From an uncultured Flavobacteriales bacterium (GTDB lineage: Bacteria; Bacteroidota; Bacteroidia; Flavobacteriales_D; Parvicellaceae): 64,000 nt of DNA. The DNA lies in contig CALSPA010000012.1 in NCBI GenBank assembly GCA_943788115.1, forward strand, positions 1 through 64,000, read 5' to 3'. The first letter of the stretch is position 1, and each line of letters starts with the position of its first letter. The translations under genes and the position numbers were made by a program. Shown piece by piece: positions 17,463 to 26,969 of this stretch. The notes beneath the pieces are model-generated. The model was not told the DNA's origin, ran no database searches, and saw only the letters and a list, made by a program, of their open reading frames with translations.

Positions 17463-18884
17463 ATGGATAGTTTCTTATTTGAAAAGTGCATATTAAAAAA
17501 CTTTAATCACCAACCAACCCTTGATCAGGAATCTGCTATTAATAAACTTGCTAGGTTTATTTTTTATAATAAAAAAAAAGCAGGATTAGTGATAAAAGGC
17601 TATGCGGGTACAGGTAAAACAACTTTAATATCCTCTTTAGTTAAAGCATGTGAAGAAAAAAAAATGAAAATAATTTTACTTGCTCCAACTGGAAGAGCAG
17701 CAAAAGTTATGAGTAATTACAGTCAAAAAGAATCTTCAACAATTCATAGACACATTTATAACGTTAGGCAAAAGAAGGAAGGGTATTTTTTTTCATTGGC
17801 GAAAAATAAATTAAAAGACACACTATTTGTTGTTGATGAAGCTTCAATGATTCCTGGTAAAGATATTAGTGCTAATTCTGATATGTTTGCCTCAAGTTTG
17901 CTTTCTGATTTGTTAACATTTATTTACTCTGGTAAAGGCTGTAAGGCAATTTTTGTGGGTGATCATGCTCAACTTCCTCCGGTTGGTTGGGATACAAGTC
18001 CAGCTTTAGATGTACAGTATCTAAATGAGATAAGAGAGGCAGATTTTTATCAATTTGAATTAAGGCAGGTGGTTCGTCAGGCTGAAGGTTCGGGAATCTT
18101 AAATGAAGCAACTAATTTGCGAAATAACATTGAAAATGAATATTATAATTTAAGTATTTCTACATCTTTGAGGGATGTGGAAGAGCTTAATTCTTATGAT
18201 GTGGAGGATTCATTGTCTAGCTCATTCAGTGAATCAAATTTAGGAGAAGCTGTTATTATTTGTAGGTCGAATAAAAGAGCAAATTTATATAACAAAGAAA
18301 TTCGAATTAAAATGCTTTGTTATGAAGAGCAGTTATGTGTTGGAGATTTAGTTATGGCTGTTAAGAATAATTATTTTTGGCTTGGAGAGTCTTCAGACTC
18401 TGGATTTATTGCAAATGGAGATATTTTAAAAATTAAAAGAGTATATAATTTGCAATCCAAATATGGTTACAGTTTTGCAGATGTTGAATTTACTTTTAAT
18501 GATGAATCTTCGGTTAAAGTTTTTACTTGCAAGGTGAATTTGGGTTCTTTAATGATTGATGGTGCTAGCTTACCTGGGCAAGCTTTAAGAAATCTTTTTC
18601 TTGAAATTGAACGGGACAATTTGTATATTAACAATCGAAAAGACAGGAAATTGGCAGTTTTGAACTCTCCTTATTACCAAGCGTTGCAAATTAAATTTGC
18701 CTATGCATTGACTTGCCATAAAGCGCAGGGTGGGCAATGGTCAACTGTTTTTCTTGATCAGGGTTACTTGCCTGAACAGTCAATTAACAAGGAATTGTTA
18801 AGGTGGATGTATACCTCATTTACAAGGGCAGTTAATCAATTATATTTACTTAATTTCAGTAGTGTTTTTATAAAAAGAGAATGA
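17463..18884 (+). CDS. RecD-like superfamily 1 DNA helicase
   Basis: The product is an ATP-dependent 5'-3' DNA helicase of the RecD/Pif1 type, 473 residues. Walker A GYAGTGKTT is at 46-54, motif Ia APTGRAAKV at 74-82, Walker B VVDEAS at 123-128, motif III GDHAQLPP at 166-173, and the C-terminal motif LTCHKAQGGQW near residue 420. A YTSFTRA segment near the end is motif VI-like. It lacks the long N-terminal domain of RecD2 and has no recB/recC neighbours, so a stand-alone repair or replication-restart role is inferred. It is divergent from the PDZ gene and is followed by a 113-base AT-rich gap. Confidence 0.88.
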   Translation: MDSFLFEKCILKNFNHQPTLDQESAINKLARFIFYNKKKAGLVIKGYAGTGKTTLISSLVKACEEKKMKIILLAPTGRAAKVMSNYSQKESSTIHRHIYNVRQKKEGYFFSLAKNKLKDTLFVVDEASMIPGKDISANSDMFASSLLSDLLTFIYSGKGCKAIFVGDHAQLPPVGWDTSPALDVQYLNEIREADFYQFELRQVVRQAEGSGILNEATNLRNNIENEYYNLSISTSLRDVEELNSYDVEDSLSSSFSESNLGEAVIICRSNKRANLYNKEIRIKMLCYEEQLCVGDLVMAVKNNYFWLGESSDSGFIANGDILKIKRVYNLQSKYGYSFADVEFTFNDESSVKVFTCKVNLGSLMIDGASLPGQALRNLFLEIERDNLYINNRKDRKLAVLNSPYYQALQIKFAYALTCHKAQGGQWSTVFLDQGYLPEQSINKELLRWMYTSFTRAVNQLYLLNFSSVFIKRE

Positions 18885-18997
18885 TTAATATTTTAACATG
18901 TGTATTAAACTTAAATTTAAATTTTACATATATATTTAAACATAAAATATTATATAATAATTTTAGCTATATTGCAGTATAAAAAAATTATCCGAAA

Positions 18998-21076
18998 TTG
19001 GAAGCAATTGTCTTGAAAAACAAAGTAGATAAAAAATTATTATTAAAAGCATTTCGTTTAATGAGCACAGCTAAGGCTCTCACCGAATTGTATGAGTTAA
19101 ATAAATCTGTTGTCTCTAAATATGTTCACGCTACTTCTAGAGGGCATGAAGCAATTCAGCTTGCCTTAGGTTTGCAATTAGAGAAAATTGATTATGTAGC
19201 ACCGTACTACAGAGATGACTCTATTTTATTAGCAATTGGTATGGAGCCTTATGATTTGATGCTTCAAGTACTAGCTAAAAGAAGTGATCCTTTTTCGGGT
19301 GGACGAACATATTATTCACACCCAAGCTTAAATAATCCAAATTACCCAAAAATACCTCATCAATCCTCTGCTACTGGAATGCAAGCAATTCCTACAACTG
19401 GCATTGCTATGGGTTTAAAATACAAGGAAGCTATAGGAATTAATGATTATTCATTAGATAACGCTCCTGTTGTTGTTTGCTCTTTAGGAGACGCAAGTTG
19501 CACTGAGGGAGAAGTTGCTGAAGCTTTTCAAATGGCAGCATTAAAGCAATTGCCAATAATATACTTGGTACAAGATAACGAGTGGGATATTTCTGCTAAT
19601 GCTAAAGAAATAAGAGCTCAAGATGTCTCGGATTATGCTAAAGGTTTTAAAGGTATTGATGTTAGGACTATTGATGGTTCAGATTTTACAACTTCTTATG
19701 AAACTTTAAATGAGGTTATAGGTCTGGTGAGAAAAGAAAGAAGACCCTTTATTATTCATGCGAAAGTTCCATTACTAAATCATCACACTTCGGGAGTTAG
19801 AATGGAATGGTATAGAGATGATTTAGAGGAGCATAAGTTAAGAGATCCTTATCCTAAATTAATAAATGAATTGTTGTCTATAGGAACTTCAGAAGATGAT
19901 ATTAAGAGAATTGAAGATGAAACTAAAAGTTTAGTCCAATCTGATTATGAAAGAGCACTTGCTCAAGAAGATCCAAAGCCAGAAGATTTAACAAACTTCA
20001 TTTTTGCACCAACACCAATTCTCGAAGAACAAGGTGAAAGAGAACCAGCTAGTAAAGAACCAACTGTTATGGTCGATTCTGCACTTTTTGCCATTAGAGA
20101 AATAATGGAAAACGATAAGAATTGTTTGTTGTATGGTCAGGATGTGGGCGGTAGACTTGGAGGTGTTTTTAGAGAAGCAGCAACACTTGCACAGCAATTT
20201 GGAGACGATAGAGTTTTTAATACACCTATACAAGAAGCTTTTATTATTGGAAGTACCGTTGGTATGTCTGCAGTAGGATTAAAGCCTATTGTTGAGGTTC
20301 AATTTGCAGATTATATTTGGCCAGGATTGAACCAGCTTTTTACTGAAGTGAGTCGTTCCTATTATCTATCTAATGGTAAATGGCCTGTTAGTATGATTTT
20401 AAGAGTTCCAATTGGAGCATATGGCTCAGGTGGTCCATATCATTCATCGAGTGTTGAGTCTGTTGTAACTAATATAAGAGGAATTAAAATTGCATACCCA
20501 TCAAATGGGGCAGACTTGAAAGGGTTGATTAAAGCCGCTTATCATGACCCTAATCCAGTTGTTATTTTTGAACATAAAGGATTGTATTGGAGTAAAATTA
20601 AAGGAACAGAAGGTGCAAGTACAATTGAGCCTGATCAAGATTATATACTCCCTTTTGGAAAGGCTCGAACTGTTTTACATGCAAATCAAGATGAAATAGA
20701 AAAAGGTAATTCAGTTGGTATCATTACATATGGAAGAGGAGTTTATTGGGCTTTAGAAGCTGCAGAACAATTCAATGGAGCTGTTGAAATTATTGACTTA
20801 AGAACACTTTTCCCTCTTGATGAGGATGCTATGTATAATTGTGCTAAAAAACATGGGAAAGTAATGCTTGTTACAGAAGAATCTATAGAGTGTTCCTTTA
20901 CCTTAGGTCTTGCTGCTAGAATTCAAAAGCAATGTTTTGAGTTTTTAGATGCTCCTATAGAAATTATAGGTTCTATTGATACACCTGCTATACCATTAAA
21001 TTCAATTTTAGAAGAAACTATACTTCCTAATGCCGAAAAAGTAGCCGAAAAATTGAAAAATTTAATTAATTATTAA
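18998..21076 (+). CDS. 2-oxoacid dehydrogenase E1 component, fused alpha and beta subunits
   Basis: This thiamine-diphosphate enzyme decarboxylates a 2-oxoacid (branched-chain 2-oxoacids or pyruvate) and loads the acyl group onto lipoyl-E2. The product is 692 residues. The alpha half (about 1-330) has the ThDP motif from GDAS (164-167) to Asn194. The beta half (about 350-692) contains LLYGQDVGGRLGGVF and the C-terminal transketolase-like domain. Separate alpha and beta genes are usual elsewhere; the fusion is common in Bacteroidota. Start is TTG at 18998, the first start codon after an in-frame stop at 18980. No E2 or E3 gene is adjacent. A thioesterase follows after 6 bases. Confidence 0.9.
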   Translation: MEAIVLKNKVDKKLLLKAFRLMSTAKALTELYELNKSVVSKYVHATSRGHEAIQLALGLQLEKIDYVAPYYRDDSILLAIGMEPYDLMLQVLAKRSDPFSGGRTYYSHPSLNNPNYPKIPHQSSATGMQAIPTTGIAMGLKYKEAIGINDYSLDNAPVVVCSLGDASCTEGEVAEAFQMAALKQLPIIYLVQDNEWDISANAKEIRAQDVSDYAKGFKGIDVRTIDGSDFTTSYETLNEVIGLVRKERRPFIIHAKVPLLNHHTSGVRMEWYRDDLEEHKLRDPYPKLINELLSIGTSEDDIKRIEDETKSLVQSDYERALAQEDPKPEDLTNFIFAPTPILEEQGEREPASKEPTVMVDSALFAIREIMENDKNCLLYGQDVGGRLGGVFREAATLAQQFGDDRVFNTPIQEAFIIGSTVGMSAVGLKPIVEVQFADYIWPGLNQLFTEVSRSYYLSNGKWPVSMILRVPIGAYGSGGPYHSSSVESVVTNIRGIKIAYPSNGADLKGLIKAAYHDPNPVVIFEHKGLYWSKIKGTEGASTIEPDQDYILPFGKARTVLHANQDEIEKGNSVGIITYGRGVYWALEAAEQFNGAVEIIDLRTLFPLDEDAMYNCAKKHGKVMLVTEESIECSFTLGLAARIQKQCFEFLDAPIEIIGSIDTPAIPLNSILEETILPNAEKVAEKLKNLINY

Positions 21077-21082
21077 ACAGTT

Positions 21083-21508
21083 GTGGAACAACATATATCT
21101 CGTTTAAAAAACATGTATTTAAAAGCACCAATTAATAAATTGATGCTTCCTGAAATAGAAATCTTTCCAAGTAGAGCCATTATAAAAATGAAGTCTAGTC
21201 CTAAGTTCTTCCATGCTGGAAATAGTCTTCATGGATCTATTTATTTTAAAATGTTGGATGATGCAAGTTACTTCGCTGCACAATCCATAATTTCAGATTT
21301 TTTTGTTCTGACATCTAATTACAATGTTCATTTATATAGGCCCATAGGTGAAGATGAATTAATTGCTGAAGGAGAAGTTATTTCAATGTCAAAATCAATT
21401 GTAACAGCAAGTTCAAAATTATATAATTCAGCAGGTAAATTATGTGCTTCTGGAACTGGAGCATTTGCAAAAAGTAGTTTGCCTATAGATGAAGCTAAAG
21501 GATATTAA
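21083..21508 (+). CDS. hotdog-fold acyl-CoA thioesterase (PaaI/YiiD-like)
   Basis: The 141-residue protein has a single hotdog fold. The motif HGSIYFKMLDDASYFAA is the helix with the conserved acidic residue of PaaI-type thioesterases, followed by strands VHLYRPIGEDELIAEGEV and SSKLYNSAGKLCASGTGAF. The reaction is hydrolysis of an acyl-CoA of unknown chain. Start is GTG at 21083, 6 bases after the E1 stop, so it is probably co-transcribed and could clear acyl-CoA produced by that complex (inference). Confidence 0.85.
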   Translation: MEQHISRLKNMYLKAPINKLMLPEIEIFPSRAIIKMKSSPKFFHAGNSLHGSIYFKMLDDASYFAAQSIISDFFVLTSNYNVHLYRPIGEDELIAEGEVISMSKSIVTASSKLYNSAGKLCASGTGAFAKSSLPIDEAKGY

Positions 21509-21513
21509 TAAAT

Positions 21514-22095
21514 ATGAAATTAAAATACATATTGTTTTTAATTTTGAATATTTCTTTTATTCATTTTTCAATTTGTCAGGATATAGATACCAATCAAATA
21601 AAAAATGATAAACTATCATTAAATGATAAGGTTTACTTTGGAGGCAATTTAAGTTTTAATATTTATAATGGTATCATTCTGGCTGAAATATCTCCATTTG
21701 TTGGTTATAAATTAAAACCTAAATTTTCTACTGGTCTAGGTTTTAAATACATGTATATAGGTTCTATTTCTGATGATATTAGTTATTCTTATTATGGACC
21801 AAATGTATTTAGCAGATATTCTTTTCGTGATAATTTCTTTATTCATTCTGAATATGAAATCCTCAATGTTTATGAATTAAGACCACTTCCTTTTCCTAAC
21901 GGAGAAAGAACATTAGCCAATATCTTTCAGTTAGGAGCAGCTTATAGCTCTTCTATTGGGGAAAAAGCAACTGTTCAAATTTTGTTGTTATATGATTTCA
22001 TTAACGATGTTAATTCTCCTTATAGACCTTACTATATTTTTGGATCTTCTGGTCCTCCGATAACCTATAGAGTTGGATTTTCCTATAATTTTTAA
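21514..22095 (+). CDS. small outer-membrane beta-barrel protein
   Basis: The 193-residue protein has a signal peptide (LKYILFLILNISFIHFSICQ). The mature part alternates in eight-strand style (KVYFGGNLSFNIYNGIILAEISPFVGYKL, then FSTGLGFKYMYIG) and ends in an aromatic strand with a terminal Phe (YRVGFSYNF), the usual signature of outer-membrane insertion. No specific family is recognised. It starts 5 bases after the thioesterase and ends 3 bases before the GH18 gene, inside the same rightward unit. Confidence 0.7.
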   Translation: MKLKYILFLILNISFIHFSICQDIDTNQIKNDKLSLNDKVYFGGNLSFNIYNGIILAEISPFVGYKLKPKFSTGLGFKYMYIGSISDDISYSYYGPNVFSRYSFRDNFFIHSEYEILNVYELRPLPFPNGERTLANIFQLGAAYSSSIGEKATVQILLLYDFINDVNSPYRPYYIFGSSGPPITYRVGFSYNF

Positions 22096-22098
22096 AAA

Positions 22099-23856
22099 AT
22101 GAAATTTAGATTATTTTTTGGTTTCATCCTTTTATTTGTATTTAATATTAATGCTCAAATTGATAGATCAATTCATCAAGAGCAATTAGAATATTACAAC
22201 TCCTTACCAAATCCAACTGCCAATCATTATGAATCTACGGTTCAAGCAAGCGCTGTTTATTTAAGTGAAAAATCTGGTTGTGAATTAAATAAAGTTGTTT
22301 ATGGATGGCACCCTTATTGGGTTGGAAGTGTCTATCAAAATTACAATTGGGATTTGTTAAGCCATTTTTCTTTTTTTTCATATGAAGTTAATTCTGTAGA
22401 TGGTCAGGCCTTAACTACGCATGGTTGGTCAACTTCTAGTGCTGTAAATGCGGCATTAAATAGCGGGAATACAAAAGTAACTTTGACAGTAACACTGTTT
22501 TCAGATCATTCTACTTTTTTTAATAATCCTTCAGCTCAACAAACCTTAATCTCCAATTTAATTAATCTTGTTCAAAGCAGGGGAGCTCATGGAGTTAATA
22601 TAGATATTGAAGGGTTACCTTCAGCATATAAAACTGACTTTGCAAATTTCATGGTAGATTTATGTCTTCAAATGCATAGTGCAATTCCTGACTCAGAAGT
22701 TAGTACTGTTCTTTATGCGGTTGATTGGAATAATGTTTTTGATTTTTCAATCATGGAGCCTTATGTTGATCATTACATTGTAATGGGATATGCTTATTAC
22801 TATCAAGGTAGTTCAACTGCAGGTCCATGCGATCCACTTTATCATTTTGGGTCAACTTATAATTATTCAATTTCTAAAACAACTTCCTATTATTTAGATA
22901 AAGGCTGTCCAAAAGAAAAATTAATTATGGGTCTTCCATATTATGGTTATCAATGGCCTACTTCCTCACTTACAATTCCATCATCAACTACAGGAGCTGG
23001 ATCAGCTAAAACGTATAGACAGGTGAAAGATAATTCTTCCGGTAATTACTCACTCATTAATCATTCTTTTGATCAAGAAAGTTATACGGATGTTTATGCT
23101 TTTAATGATGGGGGCAATTATCAATGCTTTTTAACTGAAGAAGTGGGGTTTAGCAAAAGATTAGCTCATGTAAATCAGAGTGGAATTGGAGGTATTGGAA
23201 TTTGGGCATTAGGTTATGATGACGGTTACAATGCATTGTGGAATTCAATCGAAGATTATCTTACAGATTGTTATGATGATTTATGTTCAACAGATGTACA
23301 TGATTTTGGAGGGCCTTTAAAAGATTATTATAATAATGAAGATTATGTATGGACTATTAATCCTGATAGTGCAACATCCTTAAGCTTTGACTTTTATTCT
23401 TTCGATTTAGAGCTTAATTATGATTACCTGTATGTTTATGATGGTCCATCTGTTAATTCTCAACAAGTTAACGGAAGTCCTTTTACTGGTACAAATAGTC
23501 CAGGGTTATTTACATCTTCCACAGGTGCTGTAACTTTTAGGTTTTATTCTGATGGGGCAACTGTTAATCCAGGGTTTATTGCCAACTATCAATGCTCATA
23601 TGATCAGCCAGTTTCCATTCATTCTGTGAAAAATGATGTTTTATTATATCCAAACCCTGCTAAAAATCATTTAAATATTTCATTGACTGATAATTTCCAA
23701 GCTTATAGATTAAAAGTTGTAGATATTTACGGTAAAGTACTTATTGATAAAGAATTTAATTCCCCTAACGAACGATTAGATATTTCACTTTTAAGTTCAG
23801 GTTTTTACATTGTAACTATTAATTCTAATTTGTTAATATCATTTATAAAGGAGTAA
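22099..23856 (+). CDS. T9SS-secreted GH18-family glycosidase with CUB domain
   Basis: The product is 585 residues. Signal peptide MKFRLFFGFILLFVFNINAQ; GH18 barrel at about 65-390 with HGVNIDIEG (164-172), where Glu171 is the acid/base and Asp169 its partner; IVMGYAYYY and IGIWALGYDDG are the later barrel strands. The first Asp of the classical DxxDxDxE is replaced (Asn167), which resembles the YaaH/SleL peptidoglycan-hydrolase branch more than chitinases. A CUB-like domain (DYVWTINP ... YLYVYDGP) spans roughly 395-505 and a T9SS sorting domain (LLYPNPAKNH) ends the protein. Expected location is the surface or medium. It is last in the unit that begins with E1. Confidence 0.88.
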   Translation: MKFRLFFGFILLFVFNINAQIDRSIHQEQLEYYNSLPNPTANHYESTVQASAVYLSEKSGCELNKVVYGWHPYWVGSVYQNYNWDLLSHFSFFSYEVNSVDGQALTTHGWSTSSAVNAALNSGNTKVTLTVTLFSDHSTFFNNPSAQQTLISNLINLVQSRGAHGVNIDIEGLPSAYKTDFANFMVDLCLQMHSAIPDSEVSTVLYAVDWNNVFDFSIMEPYVDHYIVMGYAYYYQGSSTAGPCDPLYHFGSTYNYSISKTTSYYLDKGCPKEKLIMGLPYYGYQWPTSSLTIPSSTTGAGSAKTYRQVKDNSSGNYSLINHSFDQESYTDVYAFNDGGNYQCFLTEEVGFSKRLAHVNQSGIGGIGIWALGYDDGYNALWNSIEDYLTDCYDDLCSTDVHDFGGPLKDYYNNEDYVWTINPDSATSLSFDFYSFDLELNYDYLYVYDGPSVNSQQVNGSPFTGTNSPGLFTSSTGAVTFRFYSDGATVNPGFIANYQCSYDQPVSIHSVKNDVLLYPNPAKNHLNISLTDNFQAYRLKVVDIYGKVLIDKEFNSPNERLDISLLSSGFYIVTINSNLLISFIKE

Positions 23857-23887
23857 ATATTAAATTTGTTCAAAAATTAAACTTATT

Positions 23888-24940
23888 ATGGAATTTTTAG
23901 ATAGAATATTTTTTGGCAACTCAATTCTAGATTGGGCTATTGGATTAGGCATAATTATAGGATCTTTTGTTGTGGTTAAAATTCTATATTGGATTTTTTC
24001 TAAAATTATAAAGAAAGCAACAGCTAAAACTAAAAATAAAATAGACGATGTTTTGGTGGAAAAATTAGAACGTCCAATAGTATTTTTTGTATTTATTGTT
24101 GCTTATTGGATTACAATTCATTATTTAACCTTTCAAGAAGGTTTAATGTTAAATCTTGAAAAGGTAGCATACTTTGCTTTGGCGATTAACATTACCTCTG
24201 TTTTAGCTAAAATTACAGATGCACTAATAGTTCACGTTGTAATGCCTCTATCAGAAAAGACAGAAAGTGGTTTCGATGACCAGTTAATTCCTGTCGTAAG
24301 AAAAGCACTAAAAGCGCTTATATGGTCATTAGGTCTAATTATTGGCTTAGATAATATTGGTTTTGATATTACTGCCATGATTGCTGGATTAGGTATAGGA
24401 GGTTTGGCTCTTGCTCTTGCCGCTCAAGATTCTGTTAAAAACATCTTTGCTGGTATCATGATATTTCTGGACAAGCCTTTCAAGCTAAATGATAGAATTC
24501 AGATAGATGGTTTCGATGGAAACGTTGAAGAAGTCGGTATAAGAAGTACTAGAATTAGAACATTAGAAGGTAGAATAGTGACTATTCCAAATTGTACATT
24601 TACAGATAATAGTGTTATAAATGTGACTTCGCAGCCAGCTTTAAAAGTAAAGCTAGCATTGGGACTTACTTATGATACTAATGAAGATGACATGCAAAAA
24701 GCCATTGATATTTTGAAAGACATTGTAATGGGGATTGATGATATTACAGATGATTTTTCAGCCGGGTTTAATGGTTTTGGTGACTTTTCTTTAAATATTC
24801 TTTTTATATATTATGTAAAACCTGAATCTCATTGGTTAAATACACAAACTATAGTCAATAAAGAAATTCTAAAAAGATTCAATTCTGAAAAGTTAGATTT
24901 TGCATTTCCCACACAGACAATTTTGAAAAAAGAGATATAA
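23888..24940 (+). CDS. MscS-family mechanosensitive ion channel
   Basis: The channel opens under membrane tension to release solutes during osmotic downshock. The product is 350 residues. Four hydrophobic stretches precede the pore helix at about 160-182 (MIAGLGIGGLALALAAQDSVKN), rich in Gly and Ala as required for TM3 packing. The beta domain follows (IQIDGFDGNVEEVGIRSTRIRT, then VTIPNC). The C-terminal alpha/beta domain is complete. A bidirectional terminator follows directly. It starts 32 bases after the GH18 stop; a TAAATTTG box at 23861-23868 could provide its own promoter, although no -33 element is at the right distance. Confidence 0.93.
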   Translation: MEFLDRIFFGNSILDWAIGLGIIIGSFVVVKILYWIFSKIIKKATAKTKNKIDDVLVEKLERPIVFFVFIVAYWITIHYLTFQEGLMLNLEKVAYFALAINITSVLAKITDALIVHVVMPLSEKTESGFDDQLIPVVRKALKALIWSLGLIIGLDNIGFDITAMIAGLGIGGLALALAAQDSVKNIFAGIMIFLDKPFKLNDRIQIDGFDGNVEEVGIRSTRIRTLEGRIVTIPNCTFTDNSVINVTSQPALKVKLALGLTYDTNEDDMQKAIDILKDIVMGIDDITDDFSAGFNGFGDFSLNILFIYYVKPESHWLNTQTIVNKEILKRFNSEKLDFAFPTQTILKKEI

Positions 24941-24970
24941 AAAAAGGGACATAGTATTATGTCCCTTTTT
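24941..24970. terminator. bidirectional intrinsic terminator
   Basis: A 13-bp stem (AAAAAGGGACATA at 24941-24953 with its complement at 24958-24970) with a GTAT loop, flanked by A and T runs, lies between the convergent mscS-like gene and the first FKBP gene. The stem begins at the base after the TAA of the channel gene. Confidence 0.9.
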
Positions 24971-24987
24971 TTAATTTAAATACTGTT

Positions 24988-25689
24988 TTAGCTGTTTATA
25001 GCTATTAATTCTACCTCAAATATTAACGTAGAGTAAGGGCCAATTGCTGGACCAGCACCACTTTCACCATATGCTAAATTATAAGGTATAAAGAGTTTCC
25101 ATTTAGATCCTACTGGCATTAATTGTAGAGCTTCAGTCCATCCAGAGATAACGCCATTAACAGGAAAAGAAATGGTTTCTCCTCTATCCACTGAGCTGTC
25201 AAAGACAGTTCCGTCTAATAAAGTTCCGTGATAATGAGTTTCGACTTTATCAGTTAGGCTAGGTTTAGGTCCATTTCCTTCAATCAAAACTTCATATTGA
25301 AGTCCGCTTTCAAGAGTAACTACACCATCTCTCTGTCCATTGCTACTCAGAAAATTTTCACCTTCAGCAATTACACTTTCAAAGCTAGTTTTTTCCATTT
25401 CTTTTTGAGCTTGTTGTTTTTTAGCAAAAAAAGCTTGAATTACTTTTTGACCCATCATCTGATCAATCCTAGATGTTATAGAAGTGTCCATCTCATCTTC
25501 TATGGCAAGATTAAAGGCTTCTAGATTGAATTCAGGAAAATCATTTGAAATGTTTTTTCCAACAGTAGAGCCAATGGCATAACTTACAGAGTCTATTTCT
25601 GTTGAAAGTGTTACATTATTAGTTTCGACATTGTTTTGATTACATCCAATTAAGGATAATACAATAGATAGGGTGACGATTTTTTTCAT
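24988..25689 (-). CDS. FKBP-type peptidyl-prolyl isomerase lipoprotein, copy 1
   Basis: The enzyme isomerises prolyl bonds in exported proteins. The 233-residue product has a lipoprotein signal peptide (SLIGC, Cys16). An FKBP_N-like helical dimerisation region with [10 protein letters not shown] at its start spans about 30-110. The FKBP catalytic domain (about 115-233) contains [42 protein letters not shown] and the final LIFEVELI. It is a close tandem paralogue of the gene upstream, 4 bases away, and is probably co-transcribed with it. Confidence 0.92.
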   Translation of the reverse strand: MKKIVTLSIVLSLIGCNQNNVETNNVTLSTEIDSVSYAIGSTVGKNISNDFPEFNLEAFNLAIEDEMDTSITSRIDQMMGQKVIQAFFAKKQQAQKEMEKTSFESVIAEGENFLSSNGQRDGVVTLESGLQYEVLIEGNGPKPSLTDKVETHYHGTLLDGTVFDSSVDRGETISFPVNGVISGWTEALQLMPVGSKWKLFIPYNLAYGESGAGPAIGPYSTLIFEVELIAINS

Positions 25690-25693
25690 TTTA

Positions 25694-26434
25694 TTAATTT
25701 ATACTTATTAGTTCAACTTCAAATATTAAGGTAGAATATGGTTTAATTAAAGCTCCGGCTCCTCTTTCACCATAAGCCAAATTGTAGGGGATAAATAGTT
25801 TCCATTTAGATCCTGCGGGCATTAATTGTAGGGCTTCAGTCCAACCTTTAATAACTCCATTTACGGCTAGAGATATTGGGGTTCCTCTATCCACTGAGCT
25901 ATCAAAGACAGTTCCGTCTAATAAAGTTCCATGATAATGTGCTTCAACTTTATCTGTGGGTCCTGGTTTGTCACCCTTTCCTTTTGTTAAAATTTCATAT
26001 TGTAACCCGCTAGCAAGAGTGATAATGTTTTTTCTTTTAGCATTCATTTTAAGAAAGTCTTCACCTTCTTTTATTATAGAGGAGTACTTTTCTTTCTCTT
26101 GATTCATCGAAGCATCCCTTTTACTTTTAAAATAGTTTTCTACTATTTTTTGAGCATCTGTATCATTCATAATAGGCTCTTCTTCTTTAGATAGTTTTGA
26201 ACTTAACCCATTCATGAACTGATCAAGTTTTATTTCAGGGAATTCTGTTTCAAAACTTTTAGCTATACTAATTCCAATAGCATAGCTTACAGAATCAATT
26301 TTACTTGATGGTGAAGATTGAGAATTAGTAGTTTCTGTTTTATTTTTTTTAGATCTTTTATTTTTTTGAGAATAAAAGTTAGTGCAGCACATTAGCATTA
26401 AAACTGCAAGTAAGTAAATGTGATTTTTCTTCAT
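25694..26434 (-). CDS. FKBP-type peptidyl-prolyl isomerase, copy 2
   Basis: The product is 246 residues, with the same architecture as the downstream copy: signal peptide ([11 protein letters not shown] ... FYSQ; either a lipobox ending LMC or cleavage after YSQ), a Lys/Asn/Ser-rich spacer, an FKBP_N-like region from [10 protein letters not shown], and a catalytic domain with [33 protein letters not shown] and IPYNLAYGE. Identity with copy 1 in the catalytic domain is very high by eye, while the N-terminal halves differ, pointing to duplication followed by divergence of the substrate-binding half. Confidence 0.92.
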   Translation of the reverse strand: MKKNHIYLLAVLMLMCCTNFYSQKNKRSKKNKTETTNSQSSPSSKIDSVSYAIGISIAKSFETEFPEIKLDQFMNGLSSKLSKEEEPIMNDTDAQKIVENYFKSKRDASMNQEKEKYSSIIKEGEDFLKMNAKRKNIITLASGLQYEILTKGKGDKPGPTDKVEAHYHGTLLDGTVFDSSVDRGTPISLAVNGVIKGWTEALQLMPAGSKWKLFIPYNLAYGERGAGALIKPYSTLIFEVELISIN

Positions 26435-26474
26435 AATGTTTTTAGGTAGAGGGTTTCAATTATTATACCAGAAG

Positions 26475-26930
26475 CTATTTTTCCTTAGCTTCATCTTTAG
26501 TTTTTTCTTCTTTTACTTCTTTTTCAACCTCTTTTTTATCAGATTTTTTAAGTTTTAATTTTTTGGTGTCGTGTAGAATATTGTACCATTGAAATAATTT
26601 TTTAATGTCAGAATTGTAAACTTGTTCTTTATCGAAATCGGGAACTATTTCTTCTAGGTATGCTCTTAGTTTTGAAGCATCTTCGGAGTGTTTGATGCAT
26701 TTGCCTCCTTTTTCTTTTTCATGAATTTTTCTATATACATCGGAAAGTAATGTTTCTCCTTCAATAGTGTAAATGCTAATATCTTTTAAAGCACTAATTC
26801 TATTTGTTGAAAAAGTTGGGAATCGTTTGCCATCAATTAATGATTCTACAATTACATTGTTTTTAGATTGACCTACAATCGTATGCAGTCCTGATTTCCC
26901 TGAAATACTAATAATATCTGTTAAATCCAT
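26475..26930 (-). CDS. DUF5606 family protein
   Basis: The 151-residue cytosolic protein belongs to a family I know only from Bacteroidota. It begins DLTDIISISGKSGLHTIV and continues with VIVESLIDGKRFPTF and ALKDISIYT, the typical N-terminal beta domain; KIHEKEKGGK and VPDFDKEQVYNSDIKKLFQWYN form the helical second half. The C-terminal 35 residues are an extreme Lys/Glu tail. Function is unknown. A leftward TAAATTTG box lies at 26959-26952, about 22 bases upstream of the start codon. Confidence 0.85.
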   Translation of the reverse strand: MDLTDIISISGKSGLHTIVGQSKNNVIVESLIDGKRFPTFSTNRISALKDISIYTIEGETLLSDVYRKIHEKEKGGKCIKHSEDASKLRAYLEEIVPDFDKEQVYNSDIKKLFQWYNILHDTKKLKLKKSDKKEVEKEVKEEKTKDEAKEK

Positions 26931-26969
26931 TTTGAAATTTTAAAAAGTGTACAAATTTAATAGAATGTT

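Noticed and set aside
18885-18997. Origin-like AT-rich region before the E1 gene
   Set aside because: It is AT-rich but has no DnaA-box-like repeats and no dnaA or gidA neighbours.
23829-23868. Full promoter before the MscS gene
   Set aside because: TAAATTTG is a good -7 box, but the nearest TTTG is 28 bases away, too far for a -33 element.
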